Origin: Lactobacillaceae bacterium | Lineage (GTDB): Bacteria; Pseudomonadota; Alphaproteobacteria; RF32; CAG-239 | Assembly: GCA_031271345.1 (NCBI GenBank) | Contig: JAISVX010000003.1 | Coordinates: 103,374-167,373, forward strand | Direction of reading: 5' to 3' | DNA length: 64,000 bases | Shown: in pieces, positions 18,438 to 28,824 of the stretch | Layout: each line of letters opens with the position of its first letter | Position numbering within the stretch: position 1 is the first letter of the stretch | Translations under genes and position numbers: made by a program | The notes under the pieces: model-generated | Databases searched by the model: none | What the model saw: only the letters and a program-made list of their open reading frames with translations | Told to the model about the DNA's origin: nothing

Positions 18438-20897
18438 TTAAACAGGTTTTATATCCCAAATATTTTTTGCGTATTCAAGAACCGAACGGTCGCTTGAAAA
18501 ATATCCAATTCTGGCAACGTTTAATATTGATTTTCTTCCCCATTTGGTTTTGTCGAGATAATCTTTTTCCGCCTGTTTGATAGCATTGTTAAATGCTTCG
18601 AGGTCTTTTAAGACAAAGAAAGTATCCCTATTGATAAGCTCTTCGAAAATAAGCTTAAATATTAAAACGTAGTCTTTTTCGCAGAATGTATTTGAGTTTA
18701 TGGTATTCATAATGCGTTTTACATATTCCGAGTTTTCATAAACTTCGCGCGGGCTGAAGCTGCTTGAACGGAGTTTTTCCACTTCGTCCTCGGTCAGTCC
18801 GAATAAATAGAAATTTTCTTCGCCGACGGCTTCCCTAATTTCAATGTTGGCTCCGTCAAGAGTTCCGACGGTTAAAGCTCCGTTAAGTGCAAACTTCATA
18901 TTTCCCGTGCCGCTTGCTTCATATCCGGCAGTTGAGCTTTGTATGCTGATGTTTGCCGCGGGAATTAAAAATTCAGCCACAGAGACTTTATAGTCGGGTA
19001 TAAATACAACTTTAATCATGTTGTTGACCGTAGGGTCATTGTTGACAATATCGGCGACATTGTTGATTAATTTGATTATTAATTTTGCAAACTTATATGA
19101 AGGAGCGGCTTTTCCCGCAAAAATATAAGTTTTCGATACAGTTGGGAACACGTTGTCTTTTACTATCGACAAATAGTCTCCAATAACCTGCATAATTGTC
19201 ATAAGCTGGCGTTTGTATTCATGAATGCGTTTGGCGTGAACAATAAACATACTGTCCGGATTTACGACAACGCCGGTTAGTTTGAAAATATGCTGGGTTA
19301 ATTTCTTTTTATTATGTCTTTTTATTTCGCAGAATTTTGTCATAAATTCTTCGTCATCGGCAAATTTTTCTATTTTCTTTAACTCTTCCAAATTTATAAT
19401 CCACTTGTCGGAGACTTTCTCAGAAATCAGTTTTGCAAGCCTGTTGTTTGCGTGCAGCAGCCAGCGGCGCGGAGTTACGCCGTTTGTGACGTTTGTAAAT
19501 TTCTCCGGCCACAAATTATAAAACTCGGGAACTAATCTGGTTTTAATCAGCTCTGAGTGCAGTTTTGCCACGCCGTTTACTTTAAACGAACCGACTATTG
19601 AGAGATTCGCCATTCTTATAACCTGACCGTTGCCGTCTCCAGTAACGATGGACAGCTTGTTCAGAATGTTTGAGTCATTGCCGAATTTATTCTTTGCTTC
19701 TTCAATGAATCTTTTATTTATTTCAAATATTATCTGCAAATGTCTTGGCAGCATTTTTTGGAACAAGCCTACGGACCATGCTTCCAGTGCTTCTGGCAGC
19801 AAAGTGTGGTTGGTATAGGCAAATACGTTTGTTGTTATTTTCCATGCGTCGTCCCAGTGTTGCCCGTGGACGTCCATCAAGAGCCTCATCATTTCAGGAA
19901 TAGCGATGGCTGGGTGGGTATCGTTCAGCTGGATACAAACAAGTTCCGGGAGCTTTTTGAAGTCGTTGCTCTTTTCCATAAACCTTCTGATAATATCTTG
20001 TATGGCGCATGAAACAAAGAAATATTGCTGTTTAAGCCTAAGCTCTTTGCCCGCTTCCAGAGCGTCCGAAGGGTATAAAACCTTTGAGATGGTCTCTGTC
20101 TCGATATTGTCCTTAACCGCGTCGATATAACCGCCCTCGTTGAATATGTTTATATCCAGCTCCTGACCGGATTTTGCGGAGAAAAGACGGAGATAGTTTA
20201 CTGATTTTCCGTCATAACCGACAATAGGAAAATCATAAGGCACGCCGTAAAGAAAATCTGTGTTCATCCAGGTATAAGTATCATTATTGCCAATTCTGAA
20301 CATTTCAACATTGCCGTTTATCGGGATTTTAACGATTCTATCGGGTCTGGCAAACTGCCATGGAGAATCTTCCTGATCCCAGGTATCAGCTTTTTCAATT
20401 TGATACCCGCTTTCAAAAGCTTGTTTGAATAAGCCGAATTTATAGTTAATGCCGTAAGCAAAGCCAGGCAGACCGACAGAAGCCATGGAGTCAAGATAGC
20501 ATGCCGCTAATCTTCCCAGACCTCCGTTTCCAAGGGCAGGGTCATATTCAGCGTCAAAAATTTCTTCAATAGAAATGCTTGGAAAACCATCAATTTTAAT
20601 ATCCATAAGAATATCGAAAAGCCCGAGGTTGTACAGATTGTTTTCTAAAGAACGCCCCAGTAAATATTCAACGGATAAATAATAAACTCTTTTTGTATTT
20701 TGTTCATTGTATCTGGCAATGGTTTCATACATTTTGTCCATGGCAAACTCGCGGACAGCAAGGGCTATAGCTTTTAAAGCCTCTTCTTTGTTGATTTCCA
20801 TGGTTCTTTTAGCAATAAAATACTTAATGTAATGTTCGATAGATATTTTTAATCTTGCTTTATCAATGTCGTTGATAATTTGATTTTTTTTAGCCAC
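18438..20897 (-). CDS. glgP: Glycogen/starch phosphorylase
   Basis: An 819-residue family 35 phosphorylase that releases glucose-1-phosphate from alpha-1,4-glucans. Visible marks are the N-terminal SVEYLLGRSL and GNGGLGRLAACYLDS, and the pyridoxal-phosphate site EASGTGNMKFALNG with the Schiff-base Lys near residue 668. Length is normal. No glgA, glgB, glgC or debranching gene is nearby, so it is not part of a glycogen operon here. It is divergent from tolC and ends at the shared hairpin. Confidence 0.97.
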   Translation of the reverse strand: MAKKNQIINDIDKARLKISIEHYIKYFIAKRTMEINKEEALKAIALAVREFAMDKMYETIARYNEQNTKRVYYLSVEYLLGRSLENNLYNLGLFDILMDIKIDGFPSISIEEIFDAEYDPALGNGGLGRLAACYLDSMASVGLPGFAYGINYKFGLFKQAFESGYQIEKADTWDQEDSPWQFARPDRIVKIPINGNVEMFRIGNNDTYTWMNTDFLYGVPYDFPIVGYDGKSVNYLRLFSAKSGQELDINIFNEGGYIDAVKDNIETETISKVLYPSDALEAGKELRLKQQYFFVSCAIQDIIRRFMEKSNDFKKLPELVCIQLNDTHPAIAIPEMMRLLMDVHGQHWDDAWKITTNVFAYTNHTLLPEALEAWSVGLFQKMLPRHLQIIFEINKRFIEEAKNKFGNDSNILNKLSIVTGDGNGQVIRMANLSIVGSFKVNGVAKLHSELIKTRLVPEFYNLWPEKFTNVTNGVTPRRWLLHANNRLAKLISEKVSDKWIINLEELKKIEKFADDEEFMTKFCEIKRHNKKKLTQHIFKLTGVVVNPDSMFIVHAKRIHEYKRQLMTIMQVIGDYLSIVKDNVFPTVSKTYIFAGKAAPSYKFAKLIIKLINNVADIVNNDPTVNNMIKVVFIPDYKVSVAEFLIPAANISIQSSTAGYEASGTGNMKFALNGALTVGTLDGANIEIREAVGEENFYLFGLTEDEVEKLRSSSFSPREVYENSEYVKRIMNTINSNTFCEKDYVLIFKLIFEELINRDTFFVLKDLEAFNNAIKQAEKDYLDKTKWGRKSILNVARIGYFSSDRSVLEYAKNIWDIKPV

Positions 20898-21066
20898 GCG
20901 CTTTCTCCTATGCGTTTTTCAATAACTTGCCAATATCTTAAGTTCAAATAATTAACAAAGCTTAAAAATAAAAGGCATTGAAACAAAATTTGAATAAAAA
21001 ATGTTGCAAAATAATCTTCTAACTATAATATATCTCAAGGTAATTTGTTTAACAAGAGGTATAAAG

Positions 21067-22431
21067 ATGAAAAGTAAATTTTGGCTGGGTATGTTTATGG
21101 CTGCGGCAATGTGTTCCAATGCGTGCGCGCATGACATATTTGAGGCATTAAGCGCCGCATATACGACAAACCCCAGCCTTAAAGCTCAAAGAGCCTACGC
21201 AAGGGCGGTTGATGAAGATGTTTCTATCGCGAAGTCTGGCTATAGACCTACAATGTATTTAACCGCGGGATATTCGGAAGCAGATAAAAGCGCGAATACA
21301 TTAGCCGCGGCATCAGGCAGAGATACAAGGGGCAAAGCTCTCGGAGCTGTTGTGAGTCAGCCGGTTTTCAGCGGTTTTTCTACGGTAAACTCCGTTAAAG
21401 CGGCGGATAGTTATGCCAGAGCCGAACTTTATAACCTTGCCAATGTTGAGCAAAACATTCTTTTGTCGGGAGCAACAGCGTATCTTGACGTTTTGAGAGA
21501 CGCCATGATTGTGGAGCTGCAAAGAAACAATGAAAATTTATTGAAGAAACGTCTTGATGAGACAAGAGAAAGATTCAACGTCGGCGAATTAACCCGCACG
21601 GACGTATCTCAGTCAGAAGCTAGATATTCTCAGGCAAAAGCTTCCAGAATCAGCTCTGAAGGAGATTTAGAGGCTTCCCGTTCGGAATATGTTCAAATTA
21701 TCGGTATGGACCCGGTTGAGCTGGAAGAACCGGAAACAATAATTAGCCTTGTTCCTGCGAATATTGAGGAAGTTTTGTCTTTTGCCAGGGATCACAACTT
21801 TGAAATTCTTCAGGCAAAGCATATTATGGAATCAAGAGAGCATGAGGTCAATGCCAATACCGGCGCGCTGCTTCCTCAGGTTTCATTGGATGGCGCCGCA
21901 ACAAAAAACAGAGGATATGTTAACGGCGTGCATGGCGAGACAGACGTTGAGAGTCTGGAGTGGAGCGTCAACTTAAGAGTTCCTCTCTATGATGCAGGCG
22001 CCGACAGAGCAAAAATCAGACGCTCAAAATATCAAAAATGGCAGGCTCAGGAGCTGGTTCTTGTAACAGAAAGACAAGTTACTTCCGATATTACAAGCTA
22101 TTGGGAATATTTATTGGCTAACAGTGCGAGAATTACAGCCATCATCGACCAGACAAAGGCTAACGAGATTGCGTTGGACGGCGTTCAAAAAGAAGAGTCT
22201 GTGGGCAACCGCACAGTGTTAGACGTTTTAGACGCGTATCAGGAACTTTTAAATTCTAAGGTTGAAGAAGTTAAAGCAAGAAGAGATTATTATCTTTCGG
22301 CAATGCAGCTGCTACTTTCTATGGGAAAACTTACAGCAAAAGATTTAAATCTAAGCGTAGAGCTATATAATGCTAAAGAGGAATATAAAGAAACAAGAGA
22401 TAGATGGATTTCCACATCTATTAATAAATAA
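21067..22431 (+). CDS. tolC: TolC-family outer membrane efflux/secretion channel
   Basis: A 454-residue TolC-like protein. A signal peptide of about 22 residues ends in ACA. The mature protein has two long alpha-helical repeats typical of the outer membrane factor family, with FEALSAAYTTNPSLKAQRA at the start of the first repeat. It forms the trimeric outer-membrane duct for type I secretion or efflux; no partner inner-membrane pump is adjacent. The start at 21067 is behind AAGAGG. A TATAAT at 21024-21029 is a likely -10 element. Confidence 0.92.
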   Translation: MKSKFWLGMFMAAAMCSNACAHDIFEALSAAYTTNPSLKAQRAYARAVDEDVSIAKSGYRPTMYLTAGYSEADKSANTLAAASGRDTRGKALGAVVSQPVFSGFSTVNSVKAADSYARAELYNLANVEQNILLSGATAYLDVLRDAMIVELQRNNENLLKKRLDETRERFNVGELTRTDVSQSEARYSQAKASRISSEGDLEASRSEYVQIIGMDPVELEEPETIISLVPANIEEVLSFARDHNFEILQAKHIMESREHEVNANTGALLPQVSLDGAATKNRGYVNGVHGETDVESLEWSVNLRVPLYDAGADRAKIRRSKYQKWQAQELVLVTERQVTSDITSYWEYLLANSARITAIIDQTKANEIALDGVQKEESVGNRTVLDVLDAYQELLNSKVEEVKARRDYYLSAMQLLLSMGKLTAKDLNLSVELYNAKEEYKETRDRWISTSINK

Positions 22432-22445
22432 GAGAAGCTACATAT

Positions 22446-22976
22446 ATGGCAGACACAGGCGGCGAAAATTTAACAACTGAGCAGATTTTATCTTCTATTC
22501 GAGAGATTCTTCTTGATGGGGATAAAAAAACTCAGCCGGTTAAAGAAAAAACTGAAGAAGATGTTTTAGAGCTGACATCCGGCATGGTTGTTAAAAAAGC
22601 TTCTTCTGTACCTGAACAAAACAATAAAACCGAAGCCAGGTTTGCCGCAGTTCCAAAATCTGGTTTTAGTTCCGAAGAAGCCGCAAGAAATATTATAAAG
22701 TCTTTCGCTAAGAATTTTACCCAGCAGAGCAGCGCTTCGAAAAACGAATATCTTTCCCGCTATGAAAAAGATGAAGACAGCATGCTTAGGGCATCTATTT
22801 CAAAAGCTGTGGAAGATTGGGTGCTGAAAAATATAAAATCTGATTTTGAGCTTCACAAAGCAGTCAGGGAAGAAGTCGCAAAGCAGGTCAATGTCTGGTT
22901 TGACGCCAACTTTGTCAATCTCGTCAATTCATCAATCAAGCAGGAATTAGAGCGAGTGATGGTAAAGGTTGACTAA
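22446..22976 (+). CDS. popZ: PopZ-like DUF2497 polar organising protein
   Basis: A 176-residue protein with the two conserved ends of the PopZ/DUF2497 family. The N-terminal helix is TTEQILSSIREILLDGD. The C-terminal helical oligomerisation region runs from DWVLKNIKS to VNSSIKQELERVM. A variable, disordered middle joins them. PopZ in Caulobacter forms a pole-localised matrix that anchors ParB and signalling proteins. Its position directly before valS matches other alphaproteobacteria. It is 14 bases after tolC and probably co-transcribed. Confidence 0.85.
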   Translation: MADTGGENLTTEQILSSIREILLDGDKKTQPVKEKTEEDVLELTSGMVVKKASSVPEQNNKTEARFAAVPKSGFSSEEAARNIIKSFAKNFTQQSSASKNEYLSRYEKDEDSMLRASISKAVEDWVLKNIKSDFELHKAVREEVAKQVNVWFDANFVNLVNSSIKQELERVMVKVD

Positions 22977-23061
22977 TCCGAATAGTTTTTGGTGTTGACC
23001 TCCAATTTTATTTCCGTGTATTTAATATATAATAGTTTTACTTGTATTAGAGGAACAATAG

Positions 23062-25686
23062 ATGTTAGAAAAAACATATAATCCTAAGGATTTTGAAGAA
23101 GATATTTATAAAAGCTGGGAAAATAGCGGCGATTTTAAGCCAAATATGAGAAAAGACAGAGACGCTTTCTCAATTGTTATCCCTCCGCCAAACGTAACCG
23201 GATATCTGCACATGGGGCATGCTCTTAACTATACTTTGCAGGACATTTTAATCCGCTATAACCGCATGCTGGGCAAAAATGTATTATGGCAAATGGGTAC
23301 GGACCATGCCGGTATTGCAACTCAAATGGTTGTTGAACGAAACTTGGCTTTGGAAGGCTTGTCTCGTCATGATTTTACCCGCGAAGAATTTGTAAACAAA
23401 GTTTGGGAGTGGAAAGCGCACAGCGGCGGCGTGATTACCAAACAGCTGAGAAGGCTGGGATGTTCCGTAGACTGGGGCAGAGAGCGTTTTACGATGGATG
23501 AAGGCTTGTCCCGCGCTGTTCGCAAGATCTTTGTCGCGATGTATAAAGAAGGTCTGATTTATAAAGATAAAAGACTGGTTAACTGGGATTCAAAATTTCA
23601 GACGGCGGTGTCCGATCTTGAAGTTATTCAAAAAGAAACAGTAGGTAAAATGTATTATTATAACTATCCGATTGAAGGAAGCGATAAAGAATATGTTCAA
23701 ATCGCGACAACCAGACCTGAAACAATGTTTGGCGATACAGCCGTTGCAATTCATCCAGAGAATGAAAAGCTAAAACATCTTATCGGAAAAAATGCGGTGC
23801 TTCCAATAATTAACAAGCCAATTCCTATCATTGCGGATGAGCATGCCGACCCTGAAAAAGGAACCGGCGCAGTTAAGATTACTCCCGCTCACGATTTTAA
23901 CGACTTTGAAGTTGGCAAACGTCATAATCTGCCAATGGTAAATATTTTAAACTTTGACGGAACGCTTAATGAAAATACGCCGTTTGACGGCATGGATACG
24001 CAAAATGCCAGAGTTAAAACCATTGATGAGCTGACTTCTCTTGGTTTGATGGTAAAAGTAGAAGACAATCCGATGGTTATTCCTTATGGTGACCGCTCAG
24101 GCGTCGTAATCGAGCCGATGTTGACTGATCAATGGTTCGCCGATGCTCCCAAAATGGCGGTAAAGGCCATTGAAGAAGTTGAAAACGGCGATATGGAGTT
24201 TATCCCTAAAAACTATGAGAAAACATATTTTGAATGGATGAGAAATATTCAGCCTTGGTGCATTTCCCGTCAGTTATGGTGGGGGCATCAGGTTCCGATA
24301 TGGTATGGTCCTGATGGAAAAGTTTTCTGCGAAGAAAATGAAGAAGAGGCGCAGCTTGCGGCTGGCAAGGACGTTAAATTGACCAGAGATACCGATGTTT
24401 TGGACACTTGGTTTTCTTCTGGCTTATGGGCTTTTTCAACCCTTGGATGGCCAGATAAAAGCGAGTTTTTAGACGTTTTTTATCCAACATCCGTTCTTGT
24501 TACGGGTTTTGATATTATCTTCTTCTGGGTTGCCCGTATGATGATGATGTCTATGTACGCAATGAAAAAAGTTCCATTTGCAAAAACGTATATTCATGGT
24601 CTTGTCCGCGATGAAAAAGGTCAGAAAATGTCAAAATCCAAAGGCAACACGGTTGACCCGATGGAGATTGTTGAAAAATACGGCGCCGACGCTCTTCGCT
24701 TTTTTATGGCGGCAATGGAAACCCAGGGACGCGATATTAATATTTCGGAATCTCGTATTCAAGGATACCGCAACTTTGCGACAAAACTATGGAATGCCGC
24801 TCGTTTTTGTGAAATGAACGAGTGCGGGTTCTCCTCAAACTTTGATGAAAACAAGGTAACGCTGCCGGTAAATAAATGGATTGTAGCTAAAGTTAAAGAG
24901 GCGGCTAAAGATGTTACGGACAATTTAAACAACTATCGTTTTTCTGATTCCGCAAATTCGGTTTATCAATTTGTCTGGGGTTCTTTCTGCGACTGGTATA
25001 TCGAAATGACAAAACCAGTTTTCTATGGCGATAATGAAGAGGAAAAAGCGGAGACAAGAGCGACGGCGGCTTGGGTTTTGGATAGAATTTTGGTAATTCT
25101 GCATCCGTTTATGCCTTTTGTGACCACTGAGCTGTGGGACAACATCGCAAAAAGAGACGGCAAATTAATAACCGCGGGCTGGCCTAAAACTGAAAAAGTT
25201 GATGTCAACGCGCTTAATGATATTGATTGGATGATTGAGTTGATAACCTCCATCCGCTCGCTTCGCGCGGAGATGAACCTTCCTGCGGGCGCAAAGCTTG
25301 CGGCTTATCTGAAAGGCGCGGATTCTAAGTCGTTAAAGAATATGAAAGCGTTTGAGACAATAATCTGCTCATTGGCAAGGCTTGAGAAAATCGAGGTATT
25401 CTCCGGCGAGGTATCTAAAGATATGGTTCAAGATGTTTTCAAAGAGGCGACTATCTTGATTCCGCTGGCCGGGGTTGTTGATTTTGCTGCGGAAAAAGAG
25501 CGTTTGATGAAAGAGCTTGCCGCTTTGGATAAAAACCTTGAGGGCTATGCCCGAAAATTGGAAAATCCTGGCTTTGTCGATAAAGCTCCCGCCGCTGTTG
25601 TCGAGGAAGAAAAACGCAGGCAGGCAGAGGCTTTGGAGAACAAGGCTAAAGTTGTCGAAGCTCTTAAAAGAGTGGAAAATTTCTAA
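23062..25686 (+). CDS. valS: Valyl-tRNA synthetase
   Basis: An 874-residue class I synthetase. HIGH motif H50-M-G-H53 lies in PPPNVTGYLHMGHALN and the KMSKS motif is at 522-526. An editing (CP1) domain lies between, with TTRPETMFGDTAVA. The C-terminal arm ends in the Val-tRNA synthetase coiled coil. Length is close to the norm. The PHP phosphatase gene starts three bases after the stop. Confidence 0.98.
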   Translation: MLEKTYNPKDFEEDIYKSWENSGDFKPNMRKDRDAFSIVIPPPNVTGYLHMGHALNYTLQDILIRYNRMLGKNVLWQMGTDHAGIATQMVVERNLALEGLSRHDFTREEFVNKVWEWKAHSGGVITKQLRRLGCSVDWGRERFTMDEGLSRAVRKIFVAMYKEGLIYKDKRLVNWDSKFQTAVSDLEVIQKETVGKMYYYNYPIEGSDKEYVQIATTRPETMFGDTAVAIHPENEKLKHLIGKNAVLPIINKPIPIIADEHADPEKGTGAVKITPAHDFNDFEVGKRHNLPMVNILNFDGTLNENTPFDGMDTQNARVKTIDELTSLGLMVKVEDNPMVIPYGDRSGVVIEPMLTDQWFADAPKMAVKAIEEVENGDMEFIPKNYEKTYFEWMRNIQPWCISRQLWWGHQVPIWYGPDGKVFCEENEEEAQLAAGKDVKLTRDTDVLDTWFSSGLWAFSTLGWPDKSEFLDVFYPTSVLVTGFDIIFFWVARMMMMSMYAMKKVPFAKTYIHGLVRDEKGQKMSKSKGNTVDPMEIVEKYGADALRFFMAAMETQGRDINISESRIQGYRNFATKLWNAARFCEMNECGFSSNFDENKVTLPVNKWIVAKVKEAAKDVTDNLNNYRFSDSANSVYQFVWGSFCDWYIEMTKPVFYGDNEEEKAETRATAAWVLDRILVILHPFMPFVTTELWDNIAKRDGKLITAGWPKTEKVDVNALNDIDWMIELITSIRSLRAEMNLPAGAKLAAYLKGADSKSLKNMKAFETIICSLARLEKIEVFSGEVSKDMVQDVFKEATILIPLAGVVDFAAEKERLMKELAALDKNLEGYARKLENPGFVDKAPAAVVEEEKRRQAEALENKAKVVEALKRVENF

Positions 25687-25689
25687 GCT

Positions 25690-26526
25690 ATGCAGGATTT
25701 TAGTTATCATACGCATACGGTTTTTTCTGACGGCTGCAATACTGTAGAAGAAATGCTGGAGCAGGCGGTTAAAGCTGGATATAAGCAAATCGGCATAAGC
25801 GACCATTTGATTATTAATGAGTTTATTGCCAATAAAACAGTTTTTAACTTAAATCCTAAATATAGACAGCATAAAATGTACTTAAACAGCTTTGGAGCAG
25901 AGACAGTATCTTTGCTCCAAAACCATGTTTCAAACATAAGAAAATCCGCGAAGAAATATCCGATTGAAGTTTTGGTTGGTTTTGAGACAGACTATTTCAG
26001 CTATAACGGCTGGGAAGAAAAGTTTAAATACCTTAAAGAGAAGCTTGATTTAGATTATCTTTTGCTTGCCAGTCATTTTTGCGTTGATGAAAAAAACAAT
26101 ATTCCATTATCTATTGAATATATTACGGCGTATACGCAGGATAAAGAGCTTCGGCATGAGCTTGTCAGGGGGTATTTTTCCAACATAGCTGGTGGTGCGG
26201 AATCGGGACTTTTTGATTTTGCCGCTCATTTGAGTTATATAGATTATTCTGATATTTGTGACAATAACGTATATTGGAACGAGTATGTAAAAACTTTGAT
26301 GGCGATAAAAGACGCGGGACTTGCCATTGAGCTTAACACCGCAAAAAATAATATAACCGCCGAGTTTATGCCGACAAAAAAGGTTTTGGAAGCGGCAAGG
26401 GATATGGGAATTCCCCTTCTTATCAGCGATGACTGCCATAGTCGGGAAAAAATGAAAATAGGATATGCCGAGGCAGAGGAATATTTAAAAGAATTAAACT
26501 ACATAAACCGCTGGAAAATCGGTTAA
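25690..26526 (+). CDS. PHP-domain histidinol-phosphatase-like hydrolase
   Basis: A 278-residue protein of the PHP superfamily. It opens with the metal-binding H7-x-H9 (YHTHTVFSDG), followed by ISDH, an internal Glu/His set, and SDDCHSR near the C-terminus. Similar proteins (HisK type) dephosphorylate L-histidinol phosphate, but many PHP relatives have other phosphoester substrates and no his genes are near. It is nearly contiguous with valS, so co-transcription is likely. A strong hairpin follows at once. Confidence 0.85.
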   Translation: MQDFSYHTHTVFSDGCNTVEEMLEQAVKAGYKQIGISDHLIINEFIANKTVFNLNPKYRQHKMYLNSFGAETVSLLQNHVSNIRKSAKKYPIEVLVGFETDYFSYNGWEEKFKYLKEKLDLDYLLLASHFCVDEKNNIPLSIEYITAYTQDKELRHELVRGYFSNIAGGAESGLFDFAAHLSYIDYSDICDNNVYWNEYVKTLMAIKDAGLAIELNTAKNNITAEFMPTKKVLEAARDMGIPLLISDDCHSREKMKIGYAEAEEYLKELNYINRWKIG

Positions 26527-26552
26527 AAAAGGCTCTAGGCATAGAGCCTTTT
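26527..26552 (+). terminator. Terminator after the PHP phosphatase
   Basis: A perfect 11-base-pair stem (26527-26537 with 26542-26552) with a four-base loop. A run of A on the 5' side and T on the 3' side allow use in both directions. It overlaps the PHP stop codon (TAA at 26524-26526) almost directly. Confidence 0.9.
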
Positions 26553-26699
26553 AAGTTAGTATTTATTATGTTTATTAATATACTATAATATAAGGCGGAC
26601 AAATAAAAAACGTAATAAAAATACATTTAAAATTTTTATAAAAAATATATACATCTCAAACATGTAAATATAGCTATTTTTTTAATCTGTTTCCTTACA

Positions 26700-26728
26700 A
26701 AACAACCGCCATTAGCTTGCGGTTGTTT
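26700..26728 (-). terminator. Second (distal) hairpin downstream of the SlyB-like gene
   Basis: A ten-base-pair stem (AAACAACCGC / GCGGTTGTTT) with a nine-base loop. Read on the minus strand it follows the proximal hairpin, so it may be a back-up terminator. Only a short T-rich run follows. Confidence 0.55.
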
Positions 26729-26733
26729 ATAAC

Positions 26734-26765
26734 AAAAAAGAGGATTGGCAGATACACCAATCCTC
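26734..26765 (-). terminator. Terminator of the SlyB-like gene
   Basis: On the minus strand a nine-base-pair stem (26757-26765 with 26740-26748, loop eight bases) is followed by TTTTTTGTT. It lies about 65 bases beyond the lipoprotein stop codon. Confidence 0.8.
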
Positions 26766-26828
26766 AGTAACAAGAAAACCTTAGCACGTTAGAACTTAAA
26801 TGTCGTGGAATTTTTTCCTATCTATTTG

Positions 26829-27293
26829 TCAATAAGGGATAACTCTTGCTCTTTCGCCTCTTGAGGCGTCTAAAACAACGCATCTCTGACCGACGGATAG
26901 CACATTGTCAGCGCCTTGGGTTATTGTAATAACGCTGCCGTTGTCCAGTTTAATGATATATTCGTATCCAGTTTGTTCTGAAAACTTGTTTTGCGCGGCA
27001 TTTCCAGCCAGACTTCCTAAAACCGCGCCGCCGACAGCGCCGATAACATTGACCGCGGTGCTTCCGCCAATCATGCTTCCAGCCGCACCTCCAGCAACTC
27101 CTCCCGCAAGGGAACCCATTTGACCTTCGGATGTAGATACCTTAACGTTGCGTACGGCTATTATTGTGCCGATACGGGCAGTGTTTACCTGTCCAGCCGC
27201 GGATGTTTCATATCGATTTGCTCCAATTTCTCCCGCACATGCGCCGATTAGCAAAACTGCTGGAAGAGCTGTAATATAAAAAAACTTTCTCAT
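26829..27293 (-). CDS. SlyB/Pcp-like glycine-zipper outer membrane lipoprotein
   Basis: A 154-residue lipoprotein. The signal peptide ends in the lipobox LIGAC. The mature part has a glycine-zipper region at about residues 62-100 (AGGVAGGAAGSMIGG, then GAVGGAVLGSLAGN) and a C-terminal beta domain ending in RARVIPY, as in SlyB and rickettsial 17-kDa antigens. SlyB-type proteins protect outer membrane proteins under envelope stress. A GGAGAG ribosome site precedes the ATG. It is divergent from asnS; TTGACA and TAAAAT elements spaced 16 bases lie on the minus strand within 27323-27350. Confidence 0.92.
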   Translation of the reverse strand: MRKFFYITALPAVLLIGACAGEIGANRYETSAAGQVNTARIGTIIAVRNVKVSTSEGQMGSLAGGVAGGAAGSMIGGSTAVNVIGAVGGAVLGSLAGNAAQNKFSEQTGYEYIIKLDNGSVITITQGADNVLSVGQRCVVLDASRGERARVIPY

Positions 27294-27322
27294 CTGTTCT
27301 CTCCATTAAGTGTTTTTTTTGA

Positions 27323-27382
27323 ATTTTATACCTACATAATTATTTGTCAATGCTGGACAACTATCAATTATTGTTATATATT
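27323..27382. promoter_or_regulatory. Divergent promoters for the SlyB-like gene and asnS
   Basis: Minus strand: TTGACA (complement of 27345-27350) with TAAAAT (27323-27328), spacer 16, towards the lipoprotein gene. Plus strand: TGGACA (27354-27359) with TATATT (27377-27382), spacer 17, towards asnS. The two -35 boxes are almost adjacent, so the promoters may compete. Confidence 0.5.
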
Positions 27383-27429
27383 TCTCGTTGGTTTATTTGC
27401 AATGACTAAAGTAAAAGGAAGTAAGAAAA

Positions 27430-28815
27430 ATGGTTAAAAGAACTAAGATAAAAGATTTATTTTTATCTGATACAACAAAGGATGAAGTTTTAATTAAAGG
27501 CTGGGTTAGAACAAGAAGAGATTCAAAAGATTTCTCTTTTGTTGAGATTAATGATGGTTCATGTCTAAAAAATATACAAGTTATCGCAAATAATAATCTA
27601 AATAATTATGAGACAGACATTAAAAAGCTTACAACTGGTTCTTCCGTTGAGGTCAGAGGGAGCTTGGTCGAATCTCAGGGAAACCAAAAATATGAAATAG
27701 CGGCTAAAGAGCTTAAAGTGTATGGCTTCGCGGATGAAGATTTTCCCCTGCAAAAAAAGAAGCATACCGACGAATATTTAAGAACAATTGCCCATCTTCG
27801 TCCCCGCACAAATAAATATGGCGCTGCATTCAGGGTTCGCTCCGCTTTGGCTTACGCAATTCACAAGTTTTTCCAGGAACGCGGCTTTAACTATGTTCAT
27901 ACGCCGATTATCACCGGCTCGGACGCCGAAGGCGCGGGCGAGATGTTTCAGGTCACCACTTTGGATATGCAGGCGCCTCCAAAAGCCGCCGGAAAAATAG
28001 ATTATAAAGAAGATTTTTTTGGCAAAATGGCTCATCTGACGGTTTCTGGTCAGCTAAACGGCGAAATGTATGCGATGGGTCTGGGCGATATTTATACGTT
28101 TGGTCCGACATTCAGGGCGGAAAACTCAAATACTGCGCGTCATGCGGCGGAGTTTTGGATGATAGAGCCGGAGATGGCTTTTGCAGATATTAATGATGAC
28201 ATGGATTTAGCCGAAGATATGGTTAAATATCTTGTTAAGTATGTCATGGATAACTGCGCGGAAGATTTGGAGCTTTTCGCAAAGTTTATTGACCCTGCGC
28301 TGATGGATACGTTGAATACGATTGTAAACAATGATTTTGCAAGAATAACATACACCGAGGCAATCGAGATTATGAAAAAATCTGGCCATAAGTTTGAATT
28401 CGCTCCAGAATACGGGGTTGATATGCAGACTGAGCATGAAAGATTTTTAACCGAAAATCATTTCAAAAAGCCCGTTATTGTAAGAGACTATCCAAAAGAG
28501 ATTAAAGCGTTTTATATGCGCGTTAACGAAGATAATAAAACAGTTGCGGCAATGGATGTTCTTGTGCCGAGAATAGGCGAGCTGATAGGCGGTTCGCAGC
28601 GTGAAGAACGTTATGATGTTTTAGTTCAAAAAATTAAGGCTATGGGCATGGATGTTGAAGATTACGACTGGTATCTGGACAGCCGCAAATATGGCTCTGT
28701 TCCTCATGCCGGGTTTGGTCTGGGCTTCGAGCGTATGATGATGCTGGTGACTGGAATAACTAATATCAGAGATGTAATACCGTTTCCAAGGACGCCGAAA
28801 TCAATTAACTTTTAG
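27430..28815 (+). CDS. asnS: Asparaginyl-tRNA synthetase
   Basis: A 461-residue class IIb synthetase. An N-terminal OB-fold anticodon domain (about 15-105, with [15 protein letters not shown]) is followed by the class II core with the motif 2 region [21 protein letters not shown] and the motif 3 end [15 protein letters not shown]. The ESNTSRHL-type and [17 protein letters not shown] segments mark AsnRS rather than AspRS. AAGGAAG precedes the ATG. Presence of AsnRS means asparaginyl-tRNA can be made directly in this organism. Confidence 0.95.
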   Translation: MVKRTKIKDLFLSDTTKDEVLIKGWVRTRRDSKDFSFVEINDGSCLKNIQVIANNNLNNYETDIKKLTTGSSVEVRGSLVESQGNQKYEIAAKELKVYGFADEDFPLQKKKHTDEYLRTIAHLRPRTNKYGAAFRVRSALAYAIHKFFQERGFNYVHTPIITGSDAEGAGEMFQVTTLDMQAPPKAAGKIDYKEDFFGKMAHLTVSGQLNGEMYAMGLGDIYTFGPTFRAENSNTARHAAEFWMIEPEMAFADINDDMDLAEDMVKYLVKYVMDNCAEDLELFAKFIDPALMDTLNTIVNNDFARITYTEAIEIMKKSGHKFEFAPEYGVDMQTEHERFLTENHFKKPVIVRDYPKEIKAFYMRVNEDNKTVAAMDVLVPRIGELIGGSQREERYDVLVQKIKAMGMDVEDYDWYLDSRKYGSVPHAGFGLGFERMMMLVTGITNIRDVIPFPRTPKSINF

Positions 28816-28824
28816 GAGAGTGAT

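Larger units (their letters stand above)
26553..26828. other. Intergenic region with tandem hairpins
   Basis: About 275 bases between the PHP gene and the convergent SlyB-like gene. The left half is very AT-rich and holds a TATAAT (26584-26589) without a convincing -35 partner. The right half holds two hairpins described separately. I see no open reading frame worth calling. Confidence 0.6.

Noticed and set aside
26553..26699. A small RNA gene driven by the TATAAT at 26584.
   Set aside because: No -35 partner and no defined structure until the minus-strand terminator hairpins.
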